From assembly GCA_023525715.1 (NCBI GenBank), contig CM042012.1:47107561-47171560 (forward strand): DNA of 64,000 bases. Reading direction: 5' to 3'. Source of the stretch: Cichorium intybus. Taxonomy: Eukaryota; Streptophyta; Magnoliopsida; Asterales; Asteraceae. The translations under genes and the position numbers were made by a program. Shown here piece after piece: positions 32,194 through 46,004 of this stretch. The notes beneath the pieces are model-generated. The model worked only from the letters and a program-made list of their open reading frames with translations, was not told the origin of the DNA and did no database searches. How positions within the stretch are numbered: the stretch's first letter is position 1; each line of letters starts with the position of its first letter.

Positions 32194-34400
32194 TGTAACG
32201 CCCCAACTTTTTCAAACCATTTATATTACATAAAAACATATTTTACAAAATACGGTTCAACAAAAACCATTGTACTTGTTTAAATACAACAAAAGGGGTG
32301 TTACAATTACATATCAAACAACCATAAGTTTAAGGGAAATGGATTCAATCAAATACCAATACATGGAAGCTGTGTCCAACTCCACTCCTTTGCACCCTAG
32401 TGCTTATTTTGCGACTCCAAACTATCTTACAACTTTGTACCTGAGCCTGGAATACATGGCATAAAATAAAATACGTAAGACAAATTGTCTCGTGAGTTAC
32501 ATGAGTTTTGGACTCAAACATTTAATCTCCTTTAATAAAAACTTTATAAAATAAACATTCGCTGAAATTTTATAGTATTAATATACTATGACTTTTTATC
32601 TTTCAAAACCATTTTATATCCTTCAAAACTAGCTTATTTCATACTTTCTTTGACTGGTTTTATAAACTTGCTGGATTTTTATACTTAGGGCTTTAATCAC
32701 TATGTGTGATACCCCAAGTCTCTACAGCTAGAAAGATCGGATCAATCCTCACTGTAGAAGTGCTGAGGCAGCCTACTTCGCGAAGGGGTTACCCCCAGTA
32801 GACTCCTTACCTAACCCGGGTAGGTTGGAACATAGTTCCCTTACTAACGTATGCTAGCTACAATACCAGTCAAATATAAAAATACTTTTTGGAAACTGAA
32901 ACAATACTTGTACTCAAAATGGCTAATTGCCAAGCTTTTGACTCAAACATGTTTCTAACATAATCTAGGCTATTGCCAGGAATCATACTTTCAAATATAG
33001 CAACTAACTCTTCATTAAGCTAGAAAATGTACCATTTTTGCAAATATTTTCACACATAAAAGTATATATGAAATCTGAAAAAAATATTTACTTACTTGCC
33101 ATGTATCCCCAAAATGGGTGAAAATGCTACATGTACTCACCTTATAACTCTTGTAAGGTCGTTTAGACGTCCCTCGGTTCTTTACCCTTTCGGTGTCCGA
33201 TTACTTGGCTTGCACCTATATGTGGTATATGATACATTAATTTACATTTTAATTGACTCTATAACATATTAGAGTCCTTATTATACCATTAATGGTCAAA
33301 ACAAGTGTATAACTATTGAATGACCAACTTTAGTTAAATTGTATTTTATACGTATTTTACTACAGTACCCTCGGAGGGTCGTATTTCGATTCCGATAAAT
33401 TTTTATGAAGTTTTGGACCATTATAGACCTATGTTTAAAATTTGAGGTCAAACGGACAAGTTTTGGACAAAAACTTAAAATAAAAAATCTCTTGGCAGGA
33501 GACCTTGAACCAAAACTGCATTTTTGTTCAGCCGCTAGGCGCACTGCGCCCAGGAGAGGGGCGTATGGCGCCAGCTATGCAGCAGCCCAGTTTTCCCCGA
33601 TTTTTATGCTACAATTCCCATTTTTCTCACATTAAGTGCTTAATACTCTACTTAATCGTTAAGGGTTTGTTCCAAGAGTAAAACCCTTCATTTAATACAA
33701 GTTTTAAACCATTGGAATCAAGCTAATCACAAGAACTCCTAATCTAGGGTTCTTGATCAAATCCCAATTCTTGAGAAATAGCAATCTACTTCCATTTTCC
33801 TGAATTAAGTCCTTTTAGCATGACTTAATGGAAGTGTTAAGCCATTTAAATTACATGATTCGAGACTGAAATTACAATTTCAGTTCATCCCGTGAAAAAC
33901 CAATCCAAGAATTGAAACTAGAAACTTGATTACTAAACTTGGTTTAGATTATATCTTCAATTCTTGTTGGAACCTCCTTGTTCTTCTTCCTAGCCTTGCT
34001 CTCGGTTCTTCCAACGATTTCTCCCGTGGTCTCTAGAGCACTATACTGAATTATGTTGATTTATGAGATATTTTTATCGTTTTATATTTTCATATTTTCA
34101 GTTTTGGTCCCTAACTTGCATTCCTTGGACTTTTGACACTAACACTAAGTTTGGCCACATAAAACTTTAATTCTTACATTTTTAGTCCTAAATTATAAAT
34201 AAATTTTTATAATAATTTCTGTATATGGTCAAATGACCAATTTACCCTTTTTTAGTCAAGATTCACTATTCACGCGGTAAAAAGTCCAAATTCCACATAA
34301 ACTCTTATTGTTTATTTTATTATCTCATATATACATATTATTTTAAATAATGGTCTTATAATTGTCGAAAGACCATTTTACCCTTTCGACCATAACAACT
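32194..34400 (-). repeat. Unit 3 of the 2.2-kb tandem array
   Basis: 2207 bp with the same start and junction as unit 2. The second GC-rich motif is mutated here (GCGTATGGCGCC). Confidence 0.85.
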
Positions 34401-36721
34401 TGTAACGCCCCAACTTTTTCAAACCATTTATATTACATAAAAACATATTTTACAAAATACGGTTCAACAAAAACCATTGTACTTGTTTAAATACAACAAA
34501 AGGGGTGTTACAATTACATATCAAACAACCATAAGTTTAAGGGAAATGGATTCAATCAAATACCAATACATGGAAGCTGTGTCCAACTCCACTCCTTTGC
34601 ACCCTAATGCTTATTTTGCGACTCCAAACTATCTTACAACTTTATACCTGAACCTGGAATACATGGCATAAAATAAAATACGTAAGACAAATTGTCTCGT
34701 GAGTTACATGAGTTTTGGACTCAAACATTTAATCTCCTTTAATAAAAACTTTATAAAATAAACATTCGCTGAAATTTTATAGTATTAATATACTATGACT
34801 TTTTATCTTTCAAAACCATTTTATACTTCAAAACTAGCTTATTTCATACTTTCTTTGACTGGTTTTATAAACTTGCTGGATTTTTATACTTAGGGCTTTA
34901 ATCACTATGTGTGATACCCCAAGTCTCTACAGCTAGAAAGATCGGATCAATCCTCACTGTAGAAGTGCTGAGGCAGCCTACTTCGCGAAGGGGTTACCCC
35001 CAGTAGACTCCTTACCTAACCCGGGTAGGTTGAAACATAGTTCCCTTACTAACGTATGCTAGCTACAATACCAGTCAAATATAAAAATACTTTTTGGAAA
35101 CTGAAACAATACTTGTACTCAAAATGGCTAATTGCCAAGCTTTTGACTCAAACATGTTTCTAACATAATCTAGGCTATTGCCAGGAATCATACTTTCAAA
35201 TATAGCAACTAACTATCCATTAAGCTAGAAAATGTACCATTTTTGCAAATATTTTCACACATAAAAGTATATATGAAATCTGAAAAAAATATTTACTTAC
35301 TTGCCATGTATCCCCAAAATGGGTGAAAATGCTACATGTACTCACCTTATAACTCTTGTAAGGTCGTTTAGACGTCCCTCAGTTCTTTACCCTTTCGGTG
35401 TCCGATTACTTGGCTTGCACCTATGTGTGGTATATGATACATTAATTTACATTTTTATTGACTCTATAACATATTAGAGTCCTTATTATACCATTAATGG
35501 TCAAAACAAGTGTATAACTCTTGAATGACCAACTTTAGTTAAATTGTATTTTATACGTATTTTACTACAGTACCCTCGGAGGGTCGTATTTCGATTCCGA
35601 TAAATTTTTATGAAGTTTTGGACCATTATAGACCTATGTTTAAAATTTGAGGTCAAACGGACAAGTTTTGGACAAAAACTTAAAATAAAAAATCTCTTGG
35701 CAGGAGACCTTGAACCAAAACTGCATTTTTGTTCAGCCGCTAGGCGCACTGCGCCCAGGAGAGGGGCGCATCGCGCCAGCTATGCAGCAGCCCAGTTTTC
35801 CCCGATTTTTATGCTACAATTCCCATTTTTCTCACATTAAGTGCTTAATACTCTACTTAATCGTTAAGGGTTTGTTCCAAGACTAAAACCCTTCATTTAA
35901 TACAAGTTTTAAACCATTGGAATCAAGCTAATCACAAGAACTCCTAATCTAGGGTTCTTGATCAACATCCCAATTCTTGAGAAATAGCAATCTACTTCCA
36001 TTTTCCTGAATTAAGTCCTTTTAGCATGACTTAATGGAAGTGCTAAGCCATTTAAACTACATGATTCGAGACTGAAATTACAATTTCAGTTCATCCCGTG
36101 AAAAACCAATCCAAGAATTGAAACTAGAAACTTGATTACTAAACTTGGTTTAGATTATATCTTCAATTCTTGTTGGAACCTCCTTGTTCTTCTTCCTAGC
36201 CTTGCTCTCGGTTCTTCCAACGATTTCTCCCGTGGTCTCTAGAGCACTATACTGAATTATGTTGATTTATGAGATATTTTTCTCATTTTATATTTTCATA
36301 TTTTCAGTTTTGGTCCCTAACTTGCATTCCTTGGACTTTTGACACTAACACTAAGTTTGGCCACATAAAACTTTAATTCTTACATTTTTAGTCCTAAATT
36401 ATAAATAAATTTTTATAATAATTTCTGCATATGGTCAAATGACCAATTTACCCTTTTTTAGTCAAGATTCACTATTCATGCGGTAAAAAGTCCAAATTCC
36501 GCATAAACTCTTATTGTTTATTTTATTATCTCACATATACATATTATTTTACATAATGGTCTTATAATTGTCGAAAGACCGTTTTACCCTTTCGACCATA
36601 ATTTCTCATAATATTACATATAAAACTTTAAATTACACACATCTTATTTTACATATTTATTATAAATTTTTGGTCGTTTCATATGGAGCCTAATCCGAAC
36701 CGAGGATTCATTACGACCACA
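34401..36721 (-). repeat. Unit 4 of the 2.2-kb tandem array with a unique extension
   Basis: It is shared with the other units up to about 36601 (CGACCATAA), then continues into about 120 bp absent from units 1-3, up to a possible LTR end at ACGACCACA (36721). That would give TGTGGTCG as the minus-strand LTR start and an LTR of about 2.3 kb. The extension may be the true LTR end, deleted in the other units. Confidence 0.6.
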
Positions 36722-36759
36722 TGAGATCAGTTGTCTGAAGTAGCCAAATGGAGGTGAGG

Positions 36760-38525
36760 TGTAAGACTCATTTTCATTTGGAGATGATTATTAAGGTAAG
36801 TAGAGTTATTACCTTATAGTGCGTATGATTCTAGCTATGAGTTTGCTTAGCGTAAAAGGTGTGGCGATCCTTTTGATTTCTTTCGAGTTTTGAGTTGTTG
36901 ATGAGTGAGAAGAGGTTGGAATCCCTCTTATGTACTAATCTTGGTATAATTAAGATTAGTTAAGTTGTTATATGTGTTAGTGTGGTTAGAGGACATTTTG
37001 GGAGAAGTTTGAGTTTGAAAAATGCAAAAAAAAAAAAACTAACTAGGGTCGTGTTCTGAAACACGGGTCGTGTTGTGCCTATTAAACGAACGGAATAAAA
37101 GTCATAAAAGCAACCCGGGTCGGGTTCTGTAACCCGGGTCGGGTTACGGCTGCAGACCCATTTAAAAGACAGCAATCCTCACTTCGAAGAAAAACATTTC
37201 AGTTTCGATTTTCAGAGCTTCAAATGGCGATTTTGAGTGAAATGAAGCCTGGAGGTTCATGGCGAAACATATAGAAGTGTGGATCTAACCCCGTAAACGT
37301 GTTCTTGCTTCCTAATTTGTCGAGGTGAGTATCTCTCGGTTTTGGGGGTTTTAAACCCTAGTTTTCAATCTTCGCGATTTAGCTATATATTGTTATATAC
37401 GTTGTTAGTAGATTGTTAGTGGATGCTTCTAGAGTCGTTGGTGTGATTATTGTTGAGTTTCTACGGTTGAATGAGTAGAACCGCGGATTTGGGAGTTTCG
37501 GTAAATACAGAGTTGATATTTACCGTTTATATCCCTTTTTCCTCTTTCAATTACTACATCTTTTGAGTTAGATGTTGTTGAGATGATTGTGGATGTTGGA
37601 GAATTGATATAGACTGTGGTGTTACAACCAAGATTAGCGGACAGGAGCCCGGTACACGAAGTATTTGAGAATTTCATGTATCAAGTCGATAAAAGGTGAG
37701 TACTCCTTTGTATTTGAGTAGAGATATGTTTAATGATTGTTGAGATACACGTAATATATATGTGGTTATGTTATGTTATGGTTATTGTGGTAATTTCTGA
37801 TTGAGTGAACTGATATATGCAAGTAACAATAGCCGAGTTAAATGTACATATTGATTGTATAATCAGAGTAGATGTTGAAATGGTTGTGTTATAGAGTTTT
37901 GTGTGGGATTGTATAGCCATGAGGGCTATTGAGCTGGAATATAGTTTGTTGTTAAATGAGTGATTATAATAGAGTATATTAGTAGTATCGAGTGTGGTAC
38001 TTACTAATGAGTGGATGTTATTAATAATTAGCTGGTGTTCGTGAAGCTAATATGTTTGCAGGTTTCCGATTTAAGAGATGATGGATGTTGATAATGAGAT
38101 TAGCAAAAGAGAATGAGGATGATATTTATTGATAAAGATTTTCCGATTTAAGAGATGATGGATGTTGATAATGAGATTAGCAAAAGAGAATGAGGATGAT
38201 ATTTATTGATAAAGATTCATGGAGAGTGATTGAGATTTACTCACTAAGCTTTATAAGCTTACACTTGAGTGTTGTGTTGTTTTGCAGGTATTTGTAGCAG
38301 TGATAGGGGAAGGCATGTGATAAAGAGAGATGGATAAGTTTAGAGCCTGTCCTTTAGTTGTTTTTGATTTATTTGTAATGTCTGGTTAAAATTTATAAGG
38401 ACCTTTTGTATAATTACTTGTGATGATAACATCTTGATCCGTGATTTGAGTACAAGTATACCCATTTAATGTATAATTGTTTGAAAATTTTTGGGTGTAC
38501 TTTGTATGAGAAATCGGTTGTTACA
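36760..38525 (+). repeat. Solo LTR of a Gypsy-type element (1766 bp)
   Basis: It begins TGTAAGACTCA, ends GGTTGTTACA and is flanked on both sides by tgagg (36755-36759, 38526-38530). No primer site or polypurine tract adjoins it, so it is a solo LTR. It contains paired GC-rich motifs at about 37045-37147 and a 77-bp tandem duplication at 38063-38216. Confidence 0.9.
38063..38216. repeat. 77-bp tandem duplication inside the solo LTR
   Basis: Two apparently identical copies (38063-38139, 38140-38216), each starting TTTCCGATTTAAGAG. Confidence 0.9.
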
Positions 38526-38530
38526 TGAGG

Positions 38531-39289
38531 TAGCCAGTGCGGTTGATGGCCATGCTTCGTCTAGAAACCAGTTTCTTCTGAGTGTGAGCTCTGTTTTGGA
38601 TGGCCATCGATGTGGAACGAATATAGACCAGTTGTAAAGTAGGTACCACGAGTCTGGTGTATACTTTATTGATACACACTACTTTAAGGTCCGGACCAAG
38701 GAGCATCCTCACTTCGGTCCAAGGCTTTGCAGTAGATCCACTTTATGGATCAGATGGAGAGAGTCCCGATGTTGATAAAAGGGTTAAGCTACTTTCGGAG
38801 TGAAGTGTCCCTTGACAAAGGAAAAGGACAGCAGGTGTTAAAAAGTTGGTCTGCTCATCACGTTTTGCTGACTGTTGCTGTACATTGTTTGTCTGCCACA
38901 ACATGTTCCTTGTCCTGTCCCATCAGCTGGCATATGTGCAGAAAGTCAAAGACTTGAAGATCTGCCATGATCCATCTCGGGTTCCTCACCCGGCTATATA
39001 TATCTCCCCATTTTCGAGAGTGCAATATACGAGTGTGTGTAAATATTCTAGAGTGCAGTTATACTTGTAAATTGTATAACATTCAGTTATAATAAAAATT
39101 TCTTCAGTTCCACAGTGGACGTAGCTTGATCTCGTGATCAAGTGAACCACTTAATTCTTTTGTGTTGATCTTTGTTTGTTCTTCTTGAATTTCTTGCTGC
39201 AAGTTATCGTGTATCGATTGTTTACCGTCGAAGGTTGTTTGGCCGTATCTTGTTCTTGAGAGGTTGAGTTTACGATCTCGCTTGATGCT
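38531..39289 (+). repeat. Copia LTR-like fragment
   Basis: CGGCTATATATATCTCCCC near 38990, then a phrase near 39105 (CAGTTCCACAGTGGACGTAG...GTGAACCACTTAATTC), looks like the promoter and R/U5 part of plant Copia LTRs. No matching second LTR or ends were found. The solo LTR at 39295 is inserted at its right side. Confidence 0.4.
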
Positions 39290-39294
39290 TAACC

Positions 39295-40150
<856 letters not shown>

Positions 40151-40155
40151 TAACC

Positions 40156-41378
40156 AACAAACAATTTACATATACATATGTTATATTTTTATCAAATCTA
40201 ATAAGTTCATTAATTATGTAGGTAATTTGGAAGATCGATGTTATGTAGTTGATGTACCCGTTATCCATAAAAAGCTTAAACCTAGGAGGCCATCTGAAAG
40301 GATTCTTAAAAACAAGCTCAAGAATCTGGTTTTTGATTAGGATTGCGATGGTTCTATGAATAACCACCCTGTTGATATAGAATAGTTAACTTAGGATCGA
40401 GAATGAGACAAAACTTCACTCTTTTGTTATATTTTGGTTGACTTCAGGCCGAAAATGGGACAAAATTTTGTTTCTTTTGCTATGTTTAAGCAATGTACTA
40501 TGCTCTTTTGTTATGTTTAAGCAATGTACTTTGTCTATTTTGTTATCTTTAAGCAATGTACTTTGATTAAACGGTTTATGATCAGGCCTGTTAACATGGG
40601 TTAAGTGGTTTGATACAAACGATGTACTTTGGCTCTTTTGTTACGTTCGTGATACAGATTTGATTAAGTTCCTGATACAGCTCTTGATATTATTGACTTT
40701 TCGATACAATTCTAATGCAACAGCCCCTGATACAGATTTATGATGCAACAGTTCTTGATACACATTCTGATACAAATATGATACAATATGATATAGTTCC
40801 TGATATAGTTCTACTTAAGTTACTTGGTTATTATAGCATCCTACTTTAGTTAGTTGGTTACATTTTGGTCCTTAAATTTATTACATTTCAGTTATTACAT
40901 TTTAGTCCATACATTTATTACATTTTTGGTCCCTAAAGTTATTACATTTAAGATATTACATTTTTGGTCCCTAAATTTATTACATTTTAGTCATTCAACT
41001 TGATGTCATTCACTTAAAAACCATTGAACTTTCAACTTCTTATTTTAGCATTCTACTTTCAAATACTTTTTTACAATATTGAACTCTTCACATATCTTTA
41101 AACATACAAAACCATCTTCAAAATAAATAACATGATAAGTACAAAATCATCTTAAACTGAAAGTACATTTCTATTACAAGATTAAACTTTCCCCAAAACA
41201 CTGAAATACAACTAATGATCAAGTTGTGGCATAAAAGACTACATAACAACTGAAATACAAAACTACATTGCTACAAACCTACCTTGCCCTATTAAACAAT
41301 TAAAAACCCAATGAAGATGCACACTAGAACAATGCCAAACAACATAACCTTAATTGTGAACAAATCAATCCCATTCTT
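40156..41378. other. AT-rich stretch with short degenerate repeats
   Basis: Three copies of a GTTATGTTTAAGCAATGTAC phrase lie at about 40476, 40511 and 40546. A GATACAGTTCCTGATA-like word recurs through 40660-40810. A TTATTACATTTTGGTCC-like 25-28-bp unit recurs through 40855-41000. No gene was recognised. Confidence 0.6.
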
Positions 41379-41775
41379 TTAGTTGGGAACTTCAAGCTCC
41401 ATTACTTTCTTTTGCAGTTCTATATTCTCCTTGACCATTTCCATATTCGTCTTGTAAAGAACCACATTCTTCTTATGTAACTCATCAGCTTTATCCTTAT
41501 ATCATTGAATAAATGAATCCTTTTATCACTGAATGGGTAAATATGTATCAACCCATTTAAAAAACCACGGTCTTCTGAAGGATCCTTCAACAAAATGAAC
41601 TATGTGAAAAAAGATTTATGAATCATTAATTTTGAAATAATTTTATATACCATAGTATTAGGGCAACGAAAGAAACATCGATCTGGGTTTTTTGGGGGTC
41701 TTTGAAGTCCATATCTTTACATGTTCACCACAATCACATTCTCGAGTTTTTATTTAGCTTGAAATTGAACTCCAT
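41379..41775 (-). pseudogene. GRF-type zinc-finger protein pseudogene
   Basis: The minus strand encodes ECDCGEHVKIWTSKTP, then in a second frame RCFFRCPNTM, then in the first frame again FVEGSFRRPWFFKWVDTYLP. These are the consecutive parts of a plant GRF zinc finger (the CxCG, FxxCP and FxWVD features of small At4g04775-like proteins). A GT-AG intron may lie between the second and third pieces (ATG|GTATAT ... TTCACATAG|TTCATT). After stops comes a coiled-coil-like ELHKKN...VKENIELQKKVMELEV ending at 41379. The frameshift pair and stops make it a relic. Confidence 0.6.
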
Positions 41776-42660
41776 ATGGTCTTCCTATTAGTTTGTTCTC
41801 TACTTTTCGTTGGTTTTCCTCTTCACACATACAAACAACTTGATTTTAACCCTAATTCTTCCCTACCAGTTGTCATATCAGGTTACATGTCATCTCTTTT
41901 ATATGCCAAGTATGCTAGGGTATTGGCTGAAAAGGGTCAACCTGTTACATATCATTGATTTAAGAAATTTCAATATTACAAAGTCTTTAACGTACTCAAA
42001 AATAAAAAAAAATGATTTTTTAGGAATTATTAAATAATATGTAGGATTTACATCAGTGGTGTGGTGTTCCTACTTTAAAATGTAGCTCTCATTTGTAATT
42101 TTGTTATTTTGTATTTTGTTATTCAAGCTACTGTTAGCCTTTTTAATATAATTTTGGAAAAAACAATCCACAAAATTAAATGTTATGTATTTACTTTAAA
42201 ATAATTCTCAAAATGTTCGCGGTGGATGTGATTCTATACAAGTTAAAATAAACTGCAACCTATATAAGACTTGATTTGGCATGTGATTTAATAAATATAT
42301 GTAACTAATAACTAAATATTTATAATAGTACTGTCTAAATAAACATTAGAAGCCAACACAAGATTCATTAATGTTTTGTATGATTGTCAACGTGTTAAAA
42401 TCAATCAAATATTATATTTATCCGAAATAAAAACAATTAAAGGAAAAAGGAAGGCTAAAAGGGGAATGATGCGAATAGTATGTGGAAAATGATTAGCAAA
42501 CCACCAACATATTCATGGTCGACAAGACTCTTCAACTAATAAAACACATTTTAACCAATGAATTTGCTTTTACCGAAATAGTAATAATTTAAGTTTAAAT
42601 AATTCACATTAATTGTGAAAAATATAATAGAAACAAAAGATTTAATAAAAAATAATAGTT
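41776..42660. other. AT-rich stretch, nothing recognised
   Basis: The plus-strand frame at 41776-41958 is hydrophobic but overlaps the reverse of the pseudogene start and has no recognisable similarity. Confidence 0.5.
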
Positions 42661-42662
42661 TA

Positions 42663-43340
42663 AATCATTTATAAGTATTACATTAAAGGTAACCATTATG
42701 ATTTTGATGGAATCAGAAAATTCTAGAGGGTCGGCAGTGTCATGCAAAATATGATGATAGATTGGTTGTGGTACCACCGGTGGTATCGCAGTTCTGTCCC
42801 ATGCAGTTTTGTAAAAGATAAATATGATACGGGTTCATGAAACCCGCATTTGCAGCCATTTTTATAATTTATTAATTTAATACAATTAATTTACCCCACC
42901 CTACCTATAAGTACACCCCTCTACGGCTTCAAATTAAATGCAATTTTTTTATTTTCTATTTTATTTATTTAATTTTAATTTTAAAAAGTTGATATGACAT
43001 TGTTGATTGGAAAGGATACAAACATAAGTTTCGTGTGTTGTATGTTGGGAAAGATGGAAATGAGAGAAGACAGAAACACTCATATGACATTGTGGGTTAA
43101 GTGAGTTAGGGAAAATGGACTTAAGGTAGGCAGAGTTGCTGGCGGGTTCAAGCGGCTTTGGTGGGAGGCAGGTTTAAGGGGTTAAGGTGACGGATTCATG
43201 AAACCAATTTGAGTTAAACGCAAAGAAGGAAAAGGAAGGCACCGAGATGGGGGAGATGCGGCTTCGGCATGAACGATTCTGTCCACCCTAAGGGTAAGCG
43301 CATTCATGCACAAGATGGTTTTAGATGGGTTGCGATACCG
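42663..43340. repeat. Dispersed repeat, copy A
   Basis: Shares long near-matches with 44663-45306, for example the opening ATTACATTAAAGGTAACCAT, GATAGATTGGTTGTGGTACC, and the end ATTCATGCACAAGATGGTTT. By eye it is about 85% alike. Its nature is unknown; no protein motif. Confidence 0.75.
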
Positions 43341-43356
43341 GTGGTACTGAACGTAC

Positions 43357-43931
43357 TAGGGGTGGAATTGGTACGGTACCGATTATTTTTTCTCCAAACC
43401 GTGTACCGTACCAACTATAGTTGGTATAAATTTTTTGCTACCAGTACCGTACCAATTATAACTGGTACCAACTTGTTTGGTAACCAACAAGTTTGGTTGG
43501 TACAAGTTGGTAATGGTATATACCAAGAAATTAACATTGTAATTATTTTAATTTATTAAATACTTTTATTGAAGTAACATCGTCGTAACTTTATAATTTC
43601 TAAATTTAAGATGGTAAAAACTATCGACTAATGTGACTAAATGGCTAATATTCATTCTTTTAAAATCGTAAATACTAAACAACATAACAATTGAAATATG
43701 ATTTCGTTTATATATATATATGTATGTATGTGTGTGTGTGTGTGTGTGATTTGGTTGGTACGGTACTACCATGGTATCAAATATTTTATATCATTACCGT
43801 ACCATGTTTACATAATTGGTATGGTACTACCAACCAAACATGTTGTCTACCAAACATATTGGCTACCAATTTAATTGGTTCGGTTGGTAACATGTTGGTT
43901 GGTTTTCCGTGGTACATATTTGACAGCCCTA
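43357..43931. mobile_element. hAT-type MITE 1
   Basis: Ends TAGGGGTG ... CAGCCCTA and a perfect 8-bp duplication gaacgtac (43349-43356, 43932-43939). The subterminal regions are packed with GGTACGGTACC- and ACCGTACCA-like words. No transposase frame, so it is non-autonomous. It lies between repeat copies A and C. Confidence 0.88.
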
Positions 43932-43954
43932 GAACGTACTAATGGTAACATGGT

Positions 43955-44270
43955 TCCGCTCCATATGGTTTCACAAAAGATAGATATGATGTGGATAAAT
44001 GAAGTCGGCCTTTGCAACCGTTTAAAAAAAGATAATTTAACAAAATTATTTTTCTCCACAACTCCTATAAATACACCACTCCGCCACTTCAAATTTACTA
44101 TTATTTTCTATTTTCAGTTTTATTTAAATCATTTAATTTAGAAAAGTTAAGTTGACATTATGGATTGAGAGGGATGGAAAATATAGGTTTCTCATGTTAT
44201 GAGTTGGAAAAAAAAGAAATGAAAGAAGAAAAAAAAGCTGATCTGACATAACAATGAGTAATTTAGGAGT
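43955..44270. repeat. Dispersed repeat, partial diverged copy C
   Basis: Resembles copies A and B from the AAAAGATAGATATGAT phrase through CCTATAAATACACC and GACATTATGGATTGAGAGGG, but is shorter and more diverged. Confidence 0.5.
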
Positions 44271-44390
44271 AGGATAGATTTGTCGTTCAAAAAAAAAAAA
44301 AAAAATTATAGGTTGGGGAAGATTGACTCCCCCACCCTTAAGACTATCGATCCCAACCAACCTAATCAACAATTTAAAAAAAAGTTTATT

Positions 44391-44549
<159 letters not shown>

Positions 44550-44662
44550 CTATCCCAACAATATTGGAGAGAGCACCACCAATGAGGGGTCTTAGTGGTG
44601 GCTCGGCGACACCACGTTCAAATTTCTCTTCCACAATTAAGACAAAGTGTTTCTCTTCCACA

Positions 44663-45306
44663 ATATAAGTATTACATTAAAGGTAACCATTATGATTTTG
44701 ATGGAAACAGAAAATCCTAGAGCTATTAAGGTCTCCAACGTCATGCAAAAGATGGTGATAGATTGGTTGTGGTACCGATGGTACCACTGTTCTGTGTCCC
44801 ATGCAGATTCGTAAAAGATAGATATGATGCGAGTTCATGAAACCAACCTTTGCAACCATTTGTTTTTTATTTTTTAATTTAATAGAATTAATTTACCCCA
44901 TCTTACCTATAAGTACAGACATCCACTACTTCAAATTAAATGTTATTTTTTATTTTATTTTAATTTAAAAAAGTTTATATGACATTATTGATTGAAAGGG
45001 ATAGGAACATAAGTTTTGTGTATTGTAAGTTGGAGAAGATGGAAGTGAGAGAAGACAAGAAAAACTCTTGTGACATTGTGGGTTAAGTGAGTTGGGGAAG
45101 ATGGACTTAAGGTAGGTAGAGTCACTGGCGGGTTCAAGCTGCTTCGGTGGGAGGCAGGTTGAAGGGTTTAAGGTGGCGGATTCATGAACCCAATTTGGGT
45201 TGAACGCAAAGAAGGAAAAGGAAGGCAGCGGATGGGGGAGATGCGGCTTCGGCGGGAACGATTCTGTCCGCCCTAAGGATAAGCTCATTCATGCACAAGA
45301 TGGTTT
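44663..45306. repeat. Dispersed repeat, copy B
   Basis: Second full copy of the repeat at 42663-43340, in the same orientation, about 2 kb away. Confidence 0.75.
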
Positions 45307-45309
45307 GCG

Positions 45310-46004
45310 ATAAACATTAATGTATCAGTTGAAGTATTATTGTAAAACTATTGAGTTATCTTGTAGTAAGCGTTCTTTGTTCTATTCTCTTGCTTTCAAA
45401 GTCTTTTGTATCATTCAAGGTGTATAGTTGTCTGACTTAGCTAGAAACGAGTTTGGAGGTACATGGTATCAACTGGACGACGAAGTCATCCTGTGACATT
45501 AAGGGGAAAATGTAGCACCATAAATTGCACCTATGTGTTCGAATTTATAAAAAGGAGCTAGATTGGTCCTTGTGGTTACGATTGTCATGAACGTTCTCAA
45601 ACTCCCCATAAGATAAATAGTTATTGGGTAACTTATACGTCCTAATCATTTTGCCTCAAAAAGTTAAAAATGATTGATTTTAGACTTTATAATAATTTTT
45701 TAAAAGAAACTACATATAACTTAAAATTATAAATAACAACTTTTAAAAATTTATGTAACCATGAATAATGCAATTGTTTTACATTAAAAAATGAACGTTT
45801 TGAGTAAAGAAGACATAATGAAAGAAAAAACATTGGTCCAAGATTGAATAATTAAAGACATCAACTTTTGCGTGATTGCTGGAATTAATCGACGGTGAAC
45901 CCACCAACCCGATAAACCATTTGAATGGATCAAACAACCACATGCTCCTATACTATTTATGATTTTTCGTGTGAGTTGTATATAATAATGAAAGATATTG
46001 ATAT
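45310..46004. other. Unassigned stretch
   Basis: No gene, no TE end and no tandem repeat recognised. Confidence 0.5.

Noticed and set aside
28880..36000. Repeated 64-, 76- and 82-codon frames in each 2.2-kb unit
   Set aside because: They recur only because the units are copies. They lie on both strands, have no domain and include the GC-rich paired motif. Nothing suggests coding.
36722..36726. Target-site duplication for the whole 2.2-kb array
   Set aside because: The bases after the possible LTR end (tgaga) do not match those before 12780 (tatgg), so array insertion as one unit is not shown.
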